64,000 nucleotides of DNA from UBA2336 sp965227265 (GTDB lineage: Bacteria; Bacteroidota; Bacteroidia; Cytophagales; Cyclobacteriaceae), in NCBI GenBank assembly GCA_965227265.1, contig OZ245738.1, forward strand, positions 1,488,001 to 1,552,000, given 5' to 3'. The notes beneath the pieces are model-generated. The model searched no databases, was not told where the DNA came from, and saw only the letters and a program-made list of their open reading frames with translations. Positions 51,476-60,724 of this stretch are shown in pieces (positions within the stretch are counted from its first letter, which is position 1; each line of letters opens with the position of its first letter). The position numbers and the translations under genes are program-made.

Positions 51476-54400
51476 ATGCTGGATAAAATTATTCATTACT
51501 CCATAAAGAATAAGCTCATCATCGGGCTGTTCACCCTTGCACTTATCGTGTGGGGCGTTTATTCTCTTATGCGTTTGCCGATCGATGCGGTCCCCGACAT
51601 TACCAACAACCAGGTCCAGATCATAACATCCGCCCCTTCACAATCAGCATTGGATATCGAAAGGCTTGTGACTTTCCCCATTGAACAGACGATGGCTACC
51701 ATCCCCGATATTCACGAGGTGCGCAGCTTTTCCAGGTTTGGGCTATCCGTTGTTACCATTGTGTTCAAGGATAACGTGGACGTTTATTGGGCACGTCAAC
51801 AAGTTAATGAACGGCTGACAGTCGCTTCTGATCAAATTCCTCCAGGCATTGGGACTCCGGAGCTATCCCCTGTTACCACAGGTCTCGGTGAGATCTTTCA
51901 ATACATTGTGCGTCCTGAAAAAGGGTTTGAGAAAAAGTATGATGCGATGGAACTGCGAAGCATCCAGGATTGGATTGTACGCAGGCAACTATTAGGTACA
52001 CCCGGCATCGCAGATGTTGCAAGCTTTGGTGGTTTTTTAAAGCAGTATGAGATCTCCATCGAACCTGATAAGCTGCGAAGCTACAATTTGGACATAGCAC
52101 AGATCTTCGATGCGCTTGAAAAAAATAACCAAAATACCGGAGGTGCCTATATCGACAAAAATCCCAACGCCTGGTTTATCCGAAGCGAGGGACTGATCGA
52201 ATCAACGGAAGACATTGGAAAAATCGTAGTGAAGAATACCGAAGGTGGTATCCCTGTTCTTATCCGGGATATCGCAGTCGTTCAGTTCGGACATGCTACG
52301 CGTTACGGAGCCATGACGTACAATGCGGAAGGTGAAGTCGTGGGCGCTGTTGTACTTATGCTTAAAGGCGAGAACTCCAGTGCTGTAGTTGGGAGAGTTA
52401 AGAAAAGGATGGAGCAGATCCGAAAGACTCTTCCGGAAGGTGTTACAATCGATGTGTTCCTTGACAGAAGTGATCTGGTTGGAAGAGCAATTGGAACCGT
52501 AGAAAAGAATCTGATTGAAGGAGCATTGATCGTAGTCCTGGTCCTTGTCTTGTTCCTTGGAAATCTTCGCGCGGGATTGATTGTAGCTTCCGTGATTCCA
52601 CTGGCCATGTTGTTCGCAGTTTCGCTGATGCATGCATTCGGAGTGTCGGGTAATTTGATGAGCCTTGGAGCAATTGACTTCGGATTGATAGTAGATGGTG
52701 CTGTAATCATTGTTGAAGCCACCATGCATCATCTGGGGTTGCGAAAGACAACCGGCATACTATCTCAAAATGAAATGGATGATGAAGTATATGAGTCGGC
52801 ATCCAAGATCAGAACATCCGCTGCATTTGGTGAAATCATAATTCTAATTGTTTACCTGCCCATTCTTGCACTGGTTGGCATCGAAGGAAAAATGTTCAAG
52901 CCCATGGCACAGACTGTCGCCTTTGCGATCTTAGGTGCATTTATTTTATCCCTCACCTACGTGCCGATGATGTCTGCGCTTTTCTTAAGCAAGAATATAC
53001 TTCATACGCGTAACTTCTCAGACCGGATGATGGATTTCTTTAACCGGATGTACCAACCGTTAATTAAAGGTGCATTGCGTATTAAGTTCATCGTCATTGC
53101 CTCTGCTGTTGGATTACTAGTAATAACCGTTGTGGTTTTCCTTCGCATGGGTGGTGAATTTTTGCCGACACTGGAAGAAGGCGACTTTGCCGTAGAGACG
53201 CGGGTTCTCACCGGAAGCAGTCTGTCGTATACAGTTGAAGCAACCACCAAGGCCGCAGAAGTTCTCTTGCGGGAGTTTCCGGATGAAGTTAAAGAAGTGG
53301 TTGGCAAGATCGGTTCTTCCGAAATACCAACCGATCCGATGCCGATTGAGGCCTGCGATTTAATGGTGATCTTAAAACCAAAAGGAGATTGGGTAAAAGC
53401 GAACAATCGCGAGGAGCTTGCGGAAAGAATGGGAGAAGCACTTGAAGATGTTCCAGGTGTGACCTTCAGCTTTCAGCAGCCCATCCAAATGCGTTTTAAT
53501 GAACTCATCAGCGGAGTCAAGCAGGATGTTGCCGTCAAGATTTTCGGTGAAGACCTGGCCGTGTTAACAACACTGGCCAATCAAATCGGTAAGCTATCTT
53601 CTTCCGTTGAAGGCGTTCGTGATCTCTACGTAGAGGAAGTTGATGGTCTGCCACAGATCGTGATCAGCATTAACCGGGATGAAGTTGCCAAGTACGGTTT
53701 GAGCATTCAGGCTGTCAATCAAACAATCAATAGCGCGTTTGCCGGGCAGGCAGCGGGTATCGTGTTTGAAGGAGAGAAACGTTTTGATCTTACCGTAAGG
53801 TTAGCTTCTATTAACCGGCAGAGCATCGAAGATGTTCGCAATCTTTTCATTACAGCGCCAGGTGGAGAACAAATCCCACTCAAGCAACTGGCCGAAGTCG
53901 AGTTTAAGATCGGACCAAACCAGGTTCAGCGCGAAGATGCCAAGCGAAGAATTATAGTAGCCTTCAATGCGAGAGGCCGCGATATCGAAAGCATCGTAAA
54001 AGAACTTCAAGGGAAGATCAATGCGCAGGTTGATTTTCCTCCGGGCTACTACCCTACCTATGGTGGTCAATTTGAAAATCTCAAAGAAGCACAAGCGCGC
54101 TTGTCGGTTGCACTCCCAATTGCCTTACTGCTGATTTTCCTGCTGTTATTCTTTACGTTCCATTCAATCAAGCAATCATTATTGATATTTACCGCAATAC
54201 CCATGGCAGCCATCGGGGGTGTATTCGCGTTGCTGCTTCGCGGAATGCCATTCAGTATTTCAGCAGGCATCGGGTTCATTGCGCTCTTCGGGGTGGCCGT
54301 TCTCAACGGAATCGTGCTGATCGCTGAGTTTAACCGGTTGAAGAAAGAAGGTGAAACGGATCTTGAAGATATTGTGCTTAAAGGTACAACGGTACGGTTA

Positions 54401-54625
54401 AGACCCGTGCTGATGACGGCTGCGGTTGCATCCCTTGGATTTCTTCCGATGGCGCTTGCAACAAGTTCCGGTGCTGAGGTACAAAAGCCATTGGCGACCG
54501 TAGTAATAGGCGGACTGATCAGTTCAACGATACTCACGCTAATCGTGCTGCCCTGCCTGTATATCTATTTTGAAAGAATCGGTTCGAGATCAAAAGTCCA
54601 TCCCATTTCAAACGACAACAGTTAA
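51476..54625 (+). CDS. Heavy-metal RND efflux pump inner-membrane protein (CusA/CzcA family)
   Basis: 1049 residues. Twelve membrane helices and two large periplasmic loops. 'PIDAVPDITNNQVQIIT', 'GLGEIFQYIVRPEKGFEKKYDAMELRSIQDWIVRRQL' and the HME signature 'GAIDFGLIVDGAVIIVE' in TM4, with the proton-relay Asp, are all present. The sequence does not by itself decide between Cu(I) and divalent Zn/Co/Cd; the copper neighbours favour copper. It should form a tripartite pump with the next two genes. Confidence 0.95.
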   Translation: MLDKIIHYSIKNKLIIGLFTLALIVWGVYSLMRLPIDAVPDITNNQVQIITSAPSQSALDIERLVTFPIEQTMATIPDIHEVRSFSRFGLSVVTIVFKDNVDVYWARQQVNERLTVASDQIPPGIGTPELSPVTTGLGEIFQYIVRPEKGFEKKYDAMELRSIQDWIVRRQLLGTPGIADVASFGGFLKQYEISIEPDKLRSYNLDIAQIFDALEKNNQNTGGAYIDKNPNAWFIRSEGLIESTEDIGKIVVKNTEGGIPVLIRDIAVVQFGHATRYGAMTYNAEGEVVGAVVLMLKGENSSAVVGRVKKRMEQIRKTLPEGVTIDVFLDRSDLVGRAIGTVEKNLIEGALIVVLVLVLFLGNLRAGLIVASVIPLAMLFAVSLMHAFGVSGNLMSLGAIDFGLIVDGAVIIVEATMHHLGLRKTTGILSQNEMDDEVYESASKIRTSAAFGEIIILIVYLPILALVGIEGKMFKPMAQTVAFAILGAFILSLTYVPMMSALFLSKNILHTRNFSDRMMDFFNRMYQPLIKGALRIKFIVIASAVGLLVITVVVFLRMGGEFLPTLEEGDFAVETRVLTGSSLSYTVEATTKAAEVLLREFPDEVKEVVGKIGSSEIPTDPMPIEACDLMVILKPKGDWVKANNREELAERMGEALEDVPGVTFSFQQPIQMRFNELISGVKQDVAVKIFGEDLAVLTTLANQIGKLSSSVEGVRDLYVEEVDGLPQIVISINRDEVAKYGLSIQAVNQTINSAFAGQAAGIVFEGEKRFDLTVRLASINRQSIEDVRNLFITAPGGEQIPLKQLAEVEFKIGPNQVQREDAKRRIIVAFNARGRDIESIVKELQGKINAQVDFPPGYYPTYGGQFENLKEAQARLSVALPIALLLIFLLLFFTFHSIKQSLLIFTAIPMAAIGGVFALLLRGMPFSISAGIGFIALFGVAVLNGIVLIAEFNRLKKEGETDLEDIVLKGTTVRLRPVLMTAAVASLGFLPMALATSSGAEVQKPLATVVIGGLISSTILTLIVLPCLYIYFERIGSRSKVHPISNDNS

Positions 54626-54650
54626 CAATTCAATTGTGAACGCTATACCT

Positions 54651-55883
54651 ATGAAAATAAAATTGATCATAACGACCCTGCTAGCTGCGATGTTGATGAG
54701 CAACGTCCAGGCGCAAGACATCCTGACGCTTGATCAGGCCATGCAGGCGGCATTGAAAAATAACCTTTCAATCCGTGCCGCTGAATTTGAAGTTGAGTCA
54801 CAGCGAAGCTTGAAAGGAACAGGTTTTGATCTTCCCAAGACCAGTGTTTCACTTTTGTATGGCCAGTATAACAGCTATGCAAAAAACGACAACAACATAA
54901 CCGTCACTCAGGCTATTCCCTTCACTGTCTTCGGAAGTCAGGGGAAATTCAACCGCGCCAACATCGCTTCGAGTGAGTTGAAACAACACGTTACGGAGAA
55001 CGAGTTGATCTATCAGCTCAAGCAAGTTTATCTGGAACTCACGTACACAAAAGCGCGCCAGGAATTGCTCCTTCAACAGGATAGCATTTACCAGGGATTT
55101 CTAAAGTCTGCTGCGCTTCGCTACAAGACGGGTGAAACGAATCTGCTCGAACAGACAACCGCACAAACGCAAGGCAATGAAGTTCGTAATCAGCTGAGGC
55201 AAAATGAATCGCAGATCATCGCGCTTCGGACGCAATTGAAAACGTTGATCAACAGCCAATACCTGCCGGACACCGGACGTGAGCTGACTGAATTTCCGCA
55301 TGAGGATATCGGGGATTCGCTGCTTCCGCAAACTAATCCAACGCTCATCTATATGGATCAGCAAATTGAAGTCGCCAAAAGTCAAAAGAAACTGGAGGCT
55401 GCGAGATTTGCACCTGACCTGCTCATCGGTGGCTTTTCACAAACGCTGATTGGTGTTGAGAATACCGAAGACGGAACATTTGCTTCAAGCAGTGAGCGCT
55501 TTACCGGTTTCCAGGTTGGCCTTTCAGTTCCCTTGTGGTTTGCTCCTTATAAATCACGCGTTCGGGCAGCTGAGTTTAATCGCAAGGTGGCCGAAAGCAA
55601 CTATCAGTATTTTGTGCAAACACTTGAAGGTCAAAAGCAGCAAGCCATCCAGCAATACAGTGTAGCAAAGAACAGTCTGGAGTATTACCGGACCTCTGCG
55701 CTGCCAAACGCCAATCTGATATTGAAGCAATCGGAAGCTGCGTTCAAAGGCGGTGAGATCGGGTATGCAGAATACCTGATGGGATTGCGTAACGCCATAT
55801 CTATTAAGGAGAATTATCTGACAACACTCCGGGACTATAATCAGAGCATTTTTTACATCCAATACTTATCAGGCAACAAATGA
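54651..55883 (+). CDS. TolC-family outer-membrane efflux protein
   Basis: 410 residues from ATG 54651; the open frame to 54570 overlaps cusA and lacks a signal peptide. Signal peptide 'LIITTLLAAMLMSNVQAQ'. Two OEP repeats: 'LDQAMQAALKNNLSIRAAEFEVE' and 'AEFNRKVAESNYQYFVQTLEGQKQQAIQQYSVAKN', with long helices as in TolC/CusC. It provides the outer-membrane exit for the RND pump. The adaptor gene start overlaps its stop (ATGA). Confidence 0.9.
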   Translation: MKIKLIITTLLAAMLMSNVQAQDILTLDQAMQAALKNNLSIRAAEFEVESQRSLKGTGFDLPKTSVSLLYGQYNSYAKNDNNITVTQAIPFTVFGSQGKFNRANIASSELKQHVTENELIYQLKQVYLELTYTKARQELLLQQDSIYQGFLKSAALRYKTGETNLLEQTTAQTQGNEVRNQLRQNESQIIALRTQLKTLINSQYLPDTGRELTEFPHEDIGDSLLPQTNPTLIYMDQQIEVAKSQKKLEAARFAPDLLIGGFSQTLIGVENTEDGTFASSSERFTGFQVGLSVPLWFAPYKSRVRAAEFNRKVAESNYQYFVQTLEGQKQQAIQQYSVAKNSLEYYRTSALPNANLILKQSEAAFKGGEIGYAEYLMGLRNAISIKENYLTTLRDYNQSIFYIQYLSGNK

Positions 55884-57136
55884 GATCCATTATGAATTAT
55901 ACAAAAACATTCGCTATAAAAAATCTTTTGATCAGATACCTTCTGCTTATGATGCTATCATTTGCGGTAATGGCCTGCGGATCAAAAACCGATCCTGAGG
56001 TTGGGACTGAAGAAGAACATCATGATGAGGAAAGCAATACGGTGGAATTGAGTGAAGCGCAATTTAAAAATGCTGGTATTGAACTATCCACTGTTGAGCG
56101 TAAGCAGATCAGCGGAACCATTAAGGTTAACGGGGTACTGGATGTTCCGCCCCAGCAGCTTGTGAGCATCTCAGCGCCACTCGGTGGGTTTCTTAAGAAT
56201 ACTACACTCTTGCAGGGAACGCATGTGCGAAAAGGAGAAGTCATCGCGACTATCGAAAACCTTGACTTTATCCAGATCCAGCAAGACTATCTCGAAGCAA
56301 AAAGTCAGGTAGAACTCACGAAAGCAGACTATGAACGCCAGCAGCAACTAGCTGCCGAAAATGTTAATTCCAACAAATCCCTTCAGCAATCCAAAACAAC
56401 CTTTGTTACCTGGCAGGCCAGGCTGAATGGCCTAACCGAGAAGCTTAGGATTCTTAATATTAGTACTGCATCCGTGGATGCGGGCACACTTAAAAGTTCG
56501 ATCAATCTCTACTCTCCCATCAATGGGTATGTAACAGAAGTTAATGTGAACATCGGCAAGTATGTAAGCCCAACCGATGTGCTCTTTGAGATTGTTGACA
56601 CGGAACATCTCCATGCCGAACTGATCGTCTTTGAAAAGGATGTGCGGAAATTAAAAATTGGTCAAAAGGTCCGTTTTACATTGGCCAACGAATCAATAGA
56701 AAGAATGGCAACGATCCATCTGATCGGAAGAGAGATCAGTACTGACCGCACGATCCAAATCCATTGCCATATCGATCAGGAAGACAAAGAGCTTTTACCG
56801 GGCATGTACCTCAAAGCCGCAGTTGAAACAGGCGGTGCTCAGGTCCCGGCACTTCCAGATGAAGCAATCATCGACTTCCAGGGAAAGAAATACATTTTTG
56901 TGGTTGCAGCAGACGCTGTTGAAGAAAGTACGGAAAAAGAAAGTGCGGAATCAGAACAACACGAAGAAGGGACACACTTCACGATGACAGAGATTGAGAT
57001 TGGCAATAGTGAGCTAGGATACACTGAAGTAACGCTCCCTGAAAACTTCAATCCGGAATCCAGAATTGCTGTAAAAGGTGCATACTCTTTGCTGTCGAAA
57101 ATGAAGAATAGCGAAGAAGAAGGGCACGCACATTAA
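55880..57136 (+). CDS. RND periplasmic adaptor lipoprotein (CusB/CzcB-like)
   Basis: 418 residues; the ATG at 55880 overlaps the upstream stop. A basic start, then a lipobox near C34 (SFAVMACGS). The adaptor body has a lipoyl-like domain 'SAPLGGFLKNTTLLQGTHVRKGEVIATIEN', a coiled-coil hairpin (about 130-190), a barrel domain and a C-terminal acidic/His part ('EESTEKESAESEQHEEGTHF'). It links the RND protein and the TolC-like channel. Confidence 0.92.
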   Translation: MRSIMNYTKTFAIKNLLIRYLLLMMLSFAVMACGSKTDPEVGTEEEHHDEESNTVELSEAQFKNAGIELSTVERKQISGTIKVNGVLDVPPQQLVSISAPLGGFLKNTTLLQGTHVRKGEVIATIENLDFIQIQQDYLEAKSQVELTKADYERQQQLAAENVNSNKSLQQSKTTFVTWQARLNGLTEKLRILNISTASVDAGTLKSSINLYSPINGYVTEVNVNIGKYVSPTDVLFEIVDTEHLHAELIVFEKDVRKLKIGQKVRFTLANESIERMATIHLIGREISTDRTIQIHCHIDQEDKELLPGMYLKAAVETGGAQVPALPDEAIIDFQGKKYIFVVAADAVEESTEKESAESEQHEEGTHFTMTEIEIGNSELGYTEVTLPENFNPESRIAVKGAYSLLSKMKNSEEEGHAH

Positions 57137-57150
57137 TTAAGGTTCATAAC

Positions 57151-57537
57151 ATGAAGACTTACTGGAAAATGCCGTCAGGCCTCCGTACCCATTACCTAAA
57201 AGAACTCTCACAGGCAATTGAGTTGATGGTGAATGATGATCTGACGGGCGCATGGCGTCATCTCGAACGGGCACATATCCTTGGACAGCCCTGGGCAGTT
57301 GAACATACACACGTTCACTGGCGCATGCTGAAGTTTGGTATGTATATAAAAGACTGGCCCGAGATTGCAGGCCAGTTGCCGCGATTGATTTTCGGAGGCG
57401 TAAAGTCTTTTGTCGGTAAAATACCCGTGGGTAATACGGGCGGAGCTGATGTTCCGCCTTTGAGACCAATGGAGATACCGGATGATCTGAAAGAACTTCT
57501 TAAACCATACACCTCCGATGCAGCCCGTGCCCGCTGA
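57151..57537 (+). CDS. DUF3703 protein
   Basis: 128 residues. The family stretch 'AWRHLERAHILGQPWAVEHTHVHWRMLKFG' has several His and is diagnostic of DUF3703. No signal peptide. Found beside heavy-metal RND genes in several phyla; the role is unknown. Its end overlaps the next gene by 20 bp. Confidence 0.85.
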   Translation: MKTYWKMPSGLRTHYLKELSQAIELMVNDDLTGAWRHLERAHILGQPWAVEHTHVHWRMLKFGMYIKDWPEIAGQLPRLIFGGVKSFVGKIPVGNTGGADVPPLRPMEIPDDLKELLKPYTSDAARAR

Positions 57538-58147
57538 TCTTGTAACCATAATCCTGGGCGGGCTAGTGCTGAGCGCACTGCATGCGCTGATCCCGAACCA
57601 CTGGCTGCCGGTGCTGGCGATCAGCCGCAAAGAGAACTGGTCATTAAGCGAGACGACCTTTGTGACTTTTATTTCTGGCGGGGCACATGTTGTCAGCACC
57701 GTGCTCATTGGTGTCGTGATCGGATATGCCGGACTAAAGCTTGCAGATTTCTTCTCAGGGTTTACCACGGTCTTCGCTCCTACTGCGCTGATACTATTAG
57801 GGATATTCTATATCTACCAGCACCATCGGCACAAACATTTTAGTGTGGATGCCGAAAGGCCATCCACGAAAAAACAGGTGCTGATTACACTCACAGTCGC
57901 CATGTTCTTTTCTCCCTGCTTTGAGATTGAAGCATACTTCCTGATGGCGGGTGCGCATGGATGGACCTACATCCTGATGCTGTCCGTACTGTATATTGTC
58001 ATCACACTTGCCGGAATGATCGTCTGGATTCGCATCGCCTATAAAGGTTTAGTAAGGCTCAACTGGCACTCACTTGAACACAATGCCGGCATTATCACCG
58101 GCACAACACTTATCGTCACGGGTATCATTTCCTATTTCATTCACTAA
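57518..58147 (+). CDS. Polytopic membrane protein, possible metal exporter (NicO/RcnA-like)
   Basis: 209 residues with about six membrane helices. 'SALHALIPNHWLPVLAIS' at the start resembles the His motif of the NicO/RcnA class, and 'FYIYQHHRHKHF' near 105 is a His-rich loop. No family could be assigned with certainty. It is translationally coupled to the DUF3703 gene (20-bp overlap) and followed by the zinc-type ATPase after 10 bp. A role in divalent-metal export is inferred. Confidence 0.75.
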   Translation: MQPVPADLVTIILGGLVLSALHALIPNHWLPVLAISRKENWSLSETTFVTFISGGAHVVSTVLIGVVIGYAGLKLADFFSGFTTVFAPTALILLGIFYIYQHHRHKHFSVDAERPSTKKQVLITLTVAMFFSPCFEIEAYFLMAGAHGWTYILMLSVLYIVITLAGMIVWIRIAYKGLVRLNWHSLEHNAGIITGTTLIVTGIISYFIH

Positions 58148-58157
58148 CTATCGCATT

Positions 58158-60149
58158 ATGAGCAACGATCATAGCGGCCGTACAGAAAAACATTCAGAAC
58201 ATGAAAATGAATCTGGTCTGACCAATCAAGATAAAACTACGCATGAGCATTCCGCGGATGACGGGCATGATCACGGATCAAAGACTTCCGATAAGCCAGG
58301 CTGGGTTGAGCACTGGGATTTGCTGCTTGCGTTAGCTATTCTGGCATTTCTTCTCATAGCAGAGTATGGGTTTAGGTACACGTTACCGAATCCATTCGAA
58401 TTGATCGTTAATGCTGTCGCCTACCTCCTGGCCGGAAGAAATGTTTTATACCTCGCATTCAAAAAAGCCAGCCGTGGAGATTTCTTCAATGAGTTTGTAC
58501 TGATGAGTGTAGCCACACTCGGAGCGTTCTATATCGGAGAATACACGGAAGGCGTAGCGGTCATGATTTTCTATTCTATTGGGGAGTGGTTCCAGGATTC
58601 GGCAGTAAAGCGGGCAAAGACCAGCATCAAAGCCTTGCTGGACATTCGCCCGGATGAAGTAACAGTTCTCAGAAACGGATCCTCGCAAGTAACAAAGCCT
58701 GCTGACGTGCAGCTCGGAGAAACAATCAGCGTTAAACCGGGTGAAAAAGTTGCACTTGACGGTGAATTGTTAAGTGACAGCTCGTCCTTTAACACAGCCG
58801 CACTGACGGGAGAAAGCAAGCCTGATACAAAAGCCAAAGGCGATAAGATCTTCGCGGGCATGATTAACCTCAACACCGTGTCTGAAGTTAAAGTCACGGC
58901 TTTGTTCAAGGACAGTAAGCTCAGTAAAATCCTTGAAATGGTGCAGGATGCAACTGCCCGCAAGTCGCAAACACAATTGTTTATTTCCAGGTTCGCAAAA
59001 GTTTATACGCCTATCGTGTTTTTCCTCGCCATAGCTGTCGTGGGCGTTCCCTACTTCTTTGTTGACAACTATATTTTCAATGACTGGCTCTATCGCGGAC
59101 TTGTATTCCTGGTTATCAGCTGTCCGTGTGCCTTGGTTGTCTCTATCCCGCTTGGATATTTCGGAGGGATCGGGCTTGCCTCTCGGAATGGCATTCTCTT
59201 TAAAGGTGGAAACTTTCTCGATGTAATGACCAAAGTAACTGCGGTTGTTATGGATAAAACCGGTACGCTGACCAAAGGTGTCTTCAACGTTCAGAAAGTC
59301 GTAGCCGTTGGCATCGATGAAAAGGAATTGGTAAAGATGACTGCTGCGCTTGAAAAGAATTCGACACATCCAATCGGAAAAGCTGTTGTCGAATACGCTG
59401 GTGATAATCTTGGCAATTTGGCCGCGTCAAGTGTTGAAGAGATTTCCGGTCACGGCCTAAAAGGAATAATTGATGGCAAAGAAATTCTTGCCGGTAACGC
59501 CAAGCTTTTAAAGAAATTCAGCATTACATATCCGGCTGAAATCGAACAGATAGTAGATACCATTGTAGTGGTTGCTGTCAACAAACAATACGCAGGCTAC
59601 ATTACCATTGCGGATGAGATTAAGGAGGATGCGGCTCAGGCCGTCAAAGATATGCATGCGCTGGGAATTAAAACAGTTATGCTGTCGGGTGATAAGCAGT
59701 CCGTAGTTGACCAGGTTGCCAAACGGATTGGAATCGATGAAGCATTTGGAGACCTGCTTCCGGAAGGTAAGGTTGAAAAGGTTCAGGCATTAAAAAACGA
59801 AGGTTATAAAATTGCTTTCGTTGGTGATGGTGTCAATGATGCCCCGGTTGTGGCTTTGGCGGATGCAGGGATTGCTATGGGCGGTCTGGGTAGTGATGCT
59901 ACTATAGAAACAGCTGACGTAGTAATTCAGAATGATCAGCCCTCCCGGATCGTATCGGCAATCAAGGTCGGCAAGATCACGCGCAGCATCGTGTGGCAAA
60001 ACATCACGTTTGCCATGGTGGTGAAGATAATTGTATTGATCCTTGGAGCAGGCGGTGTAGCGAATCTTTGGGAAGCGGTTATTGCAGATGTTGGGGTTGC
60101 ACTTCTTGCCATTCTGAACGCAGTGAGAATACAAAGGATGAAGCTATAA
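58158..60149 (+). CDS. Zn/Cd/Pb-type P1B ATPase (ZntA-like)
   Basis: 663 residues from ATG 58158. N-terminal soluble tail rich in His/Asp/Glu (EHSADDGHDHGS) instead of an HMA domain. P-type core: the actuator 'TGESKPDTKAKGDK', the transport motif ISCPCALVVSIPLGYFGG, the phosphorylation site DKTGTLTKG, and 'GDGVNDAPVVALADAGIAMGG'. The CPC followed by Ile-Pro-Leu-Gly and the 'FFNEFVLMSVATLGAFYIGEYTE' helix are typical of the divalent Zn/Cd/Pb group, in contrast to the Cu-type ATPase at 46050. The open frame to 58074 overlaps the upstream gene and is not the start. Confidence 0.94.
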   Translation: MSNDHSGRTEKHSEHENESGLTNQDKTTHEHSADDGHDHGSKTSDKPGWVEHWDLLLALAILAFLLIAEYGFRYTLPNPFELIVNAVAYLLAGRNVLYLAFKKASRGDFFNEFVLMSVATLGAFYIGEYTEGVAVMIFYSIGEWFQDSAVKRAKTSIKALLDIRPDEVTVLRNGSSQVTKPADVQLGETISVKPGEKVALDGELLSDSSSFNTAALTGESKPDTKAKGDKIFAGMINLNTVSEVKVTALFKDSKLSKILEMVQDATARKSQTQLFISRFAKVYTPIVFFLAIAVVGVPYFFVDNYIFNDWLYRGLVFLVISCPCALVVSIPLGYFGGIGLASRNGILFKGGNFLDVMTKVTAVVMDKTGTLTKGVFNVQKVVAVGIDEKELVKMTAALEKNSTHPIGKAVVEYAGDNLGNLAASSVEEISGHGLKGIIDGKEILAGNAKLLKKFSITYPAEIEQIVDTIVVVAVNKQYAGYITIADEIKEDAAQAVKDMHALGIKTVMLSGDKQSVVDQVAKRIGIDEAFGDLLPEGKVEKVQALKNEGYKIAFVGDGVNDAPVVALADAGIAMGGLGSDATIETADVVIQNDQPSRIVSAIKVGKITRSIVWQNITFAMVVKIIVLILGAGGVANLWEAVIADVGVALLAILNAVRIQRMKL

Positions 60150-60157
60150 ACCGAATA

Positions 60158-60697
60158 ATGAAAAGAGATTCAAAGATTGTCGTTGGTGCCTTATTATTTA
60201 CAATTGCGATTTTGACGGTAGGTTATGTCGCCTTTGGGTTAATCACAGATCTGATTTTCGCATCGGGGTTCTTAACCGGCTTTATTATTTGGCTCTTTTT
60301 CAAAGAAGAACCATCGTTTGATAGAATTAAAATTCCTTACTGGAGCACAATGATACTTTTTATCCTGCATCGGGTAGAAGAAAAGATAATGAATTTCTTC
60401 GACAAGCTTGCCGAGATTACTAAGGTGCCTACTCCCGATATCGCATCTTTCGAAGTGATTACATTGGTGATGGTCTCAGTCGGTGCATGGTTGGCTATAC
60501 CCTACCTGGTTAAACGCAGATACGCATTTGGATACTATCTAAGCTGGACATTTTTCTCTGCTATGGGAGTAACGGAACTGACGCACTTCATATTTCCATT
60601 TTTCACCAATGAACCCTACGGATACTTTCCCGGAATGACCAGTGCCATACTGCTTGCACCAGTTGCATGGTGGGGTATGTATCGTTTATCGAAGTAA
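60158..60697 (+). CDS. HXXEE-domain membrane protein
   Basis: 179 residues from ATG 60158, 8 bp after the ATPase stop. Five or so membrane segments. The family-naming motif is HRVEE (H71 to E75), followed by a long helix and 'GVTELTHFIFPFF', with a second conserved His/Glu pair. HXXEE proteins are integral membrane proteins of unknown function. Last cargo gene of the island. Confidence 0.8.
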   Translation: MKRDSKIVVGALLFTIAILTVGYVAFGLITDLIFASGFLTGFIIWLFFKEEPSFDRIKIPYWSTMILFILHRVEEKIMNFFDKLAEITKVPTPDIASFEVITLVMVSVGAWLAIPYLVKRRYAFGYYLSWTFFSAMGVTELTHFIFPFFTNEPYGYFPGMTSAILLAPVAWWGMYRLSK

Positions 60698-60724
60698 CGA
60701 AGGCTCGAAAAAAAATCGACTAAT

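Noticed and set aside
52303..52725. A 140-codon frame on the - strand in the pump gene
   Set aside because: Second antisense shadow of the same region, Thr/Ser/Pro-rich and without start context.
52202..52732. A 176-codon frame on the - strand inside the RND pump gene
   Set aside because: Antisense shadow of a strongly supported gene; composition is biased to His/Asn/Ser and no domain is seen.
57208..57768. A 186-codon frame on the - strand across the DUF3703 and membrane protein genes
   Set aside because: Shadow of two overlapping genes with clear family features on the + strand.
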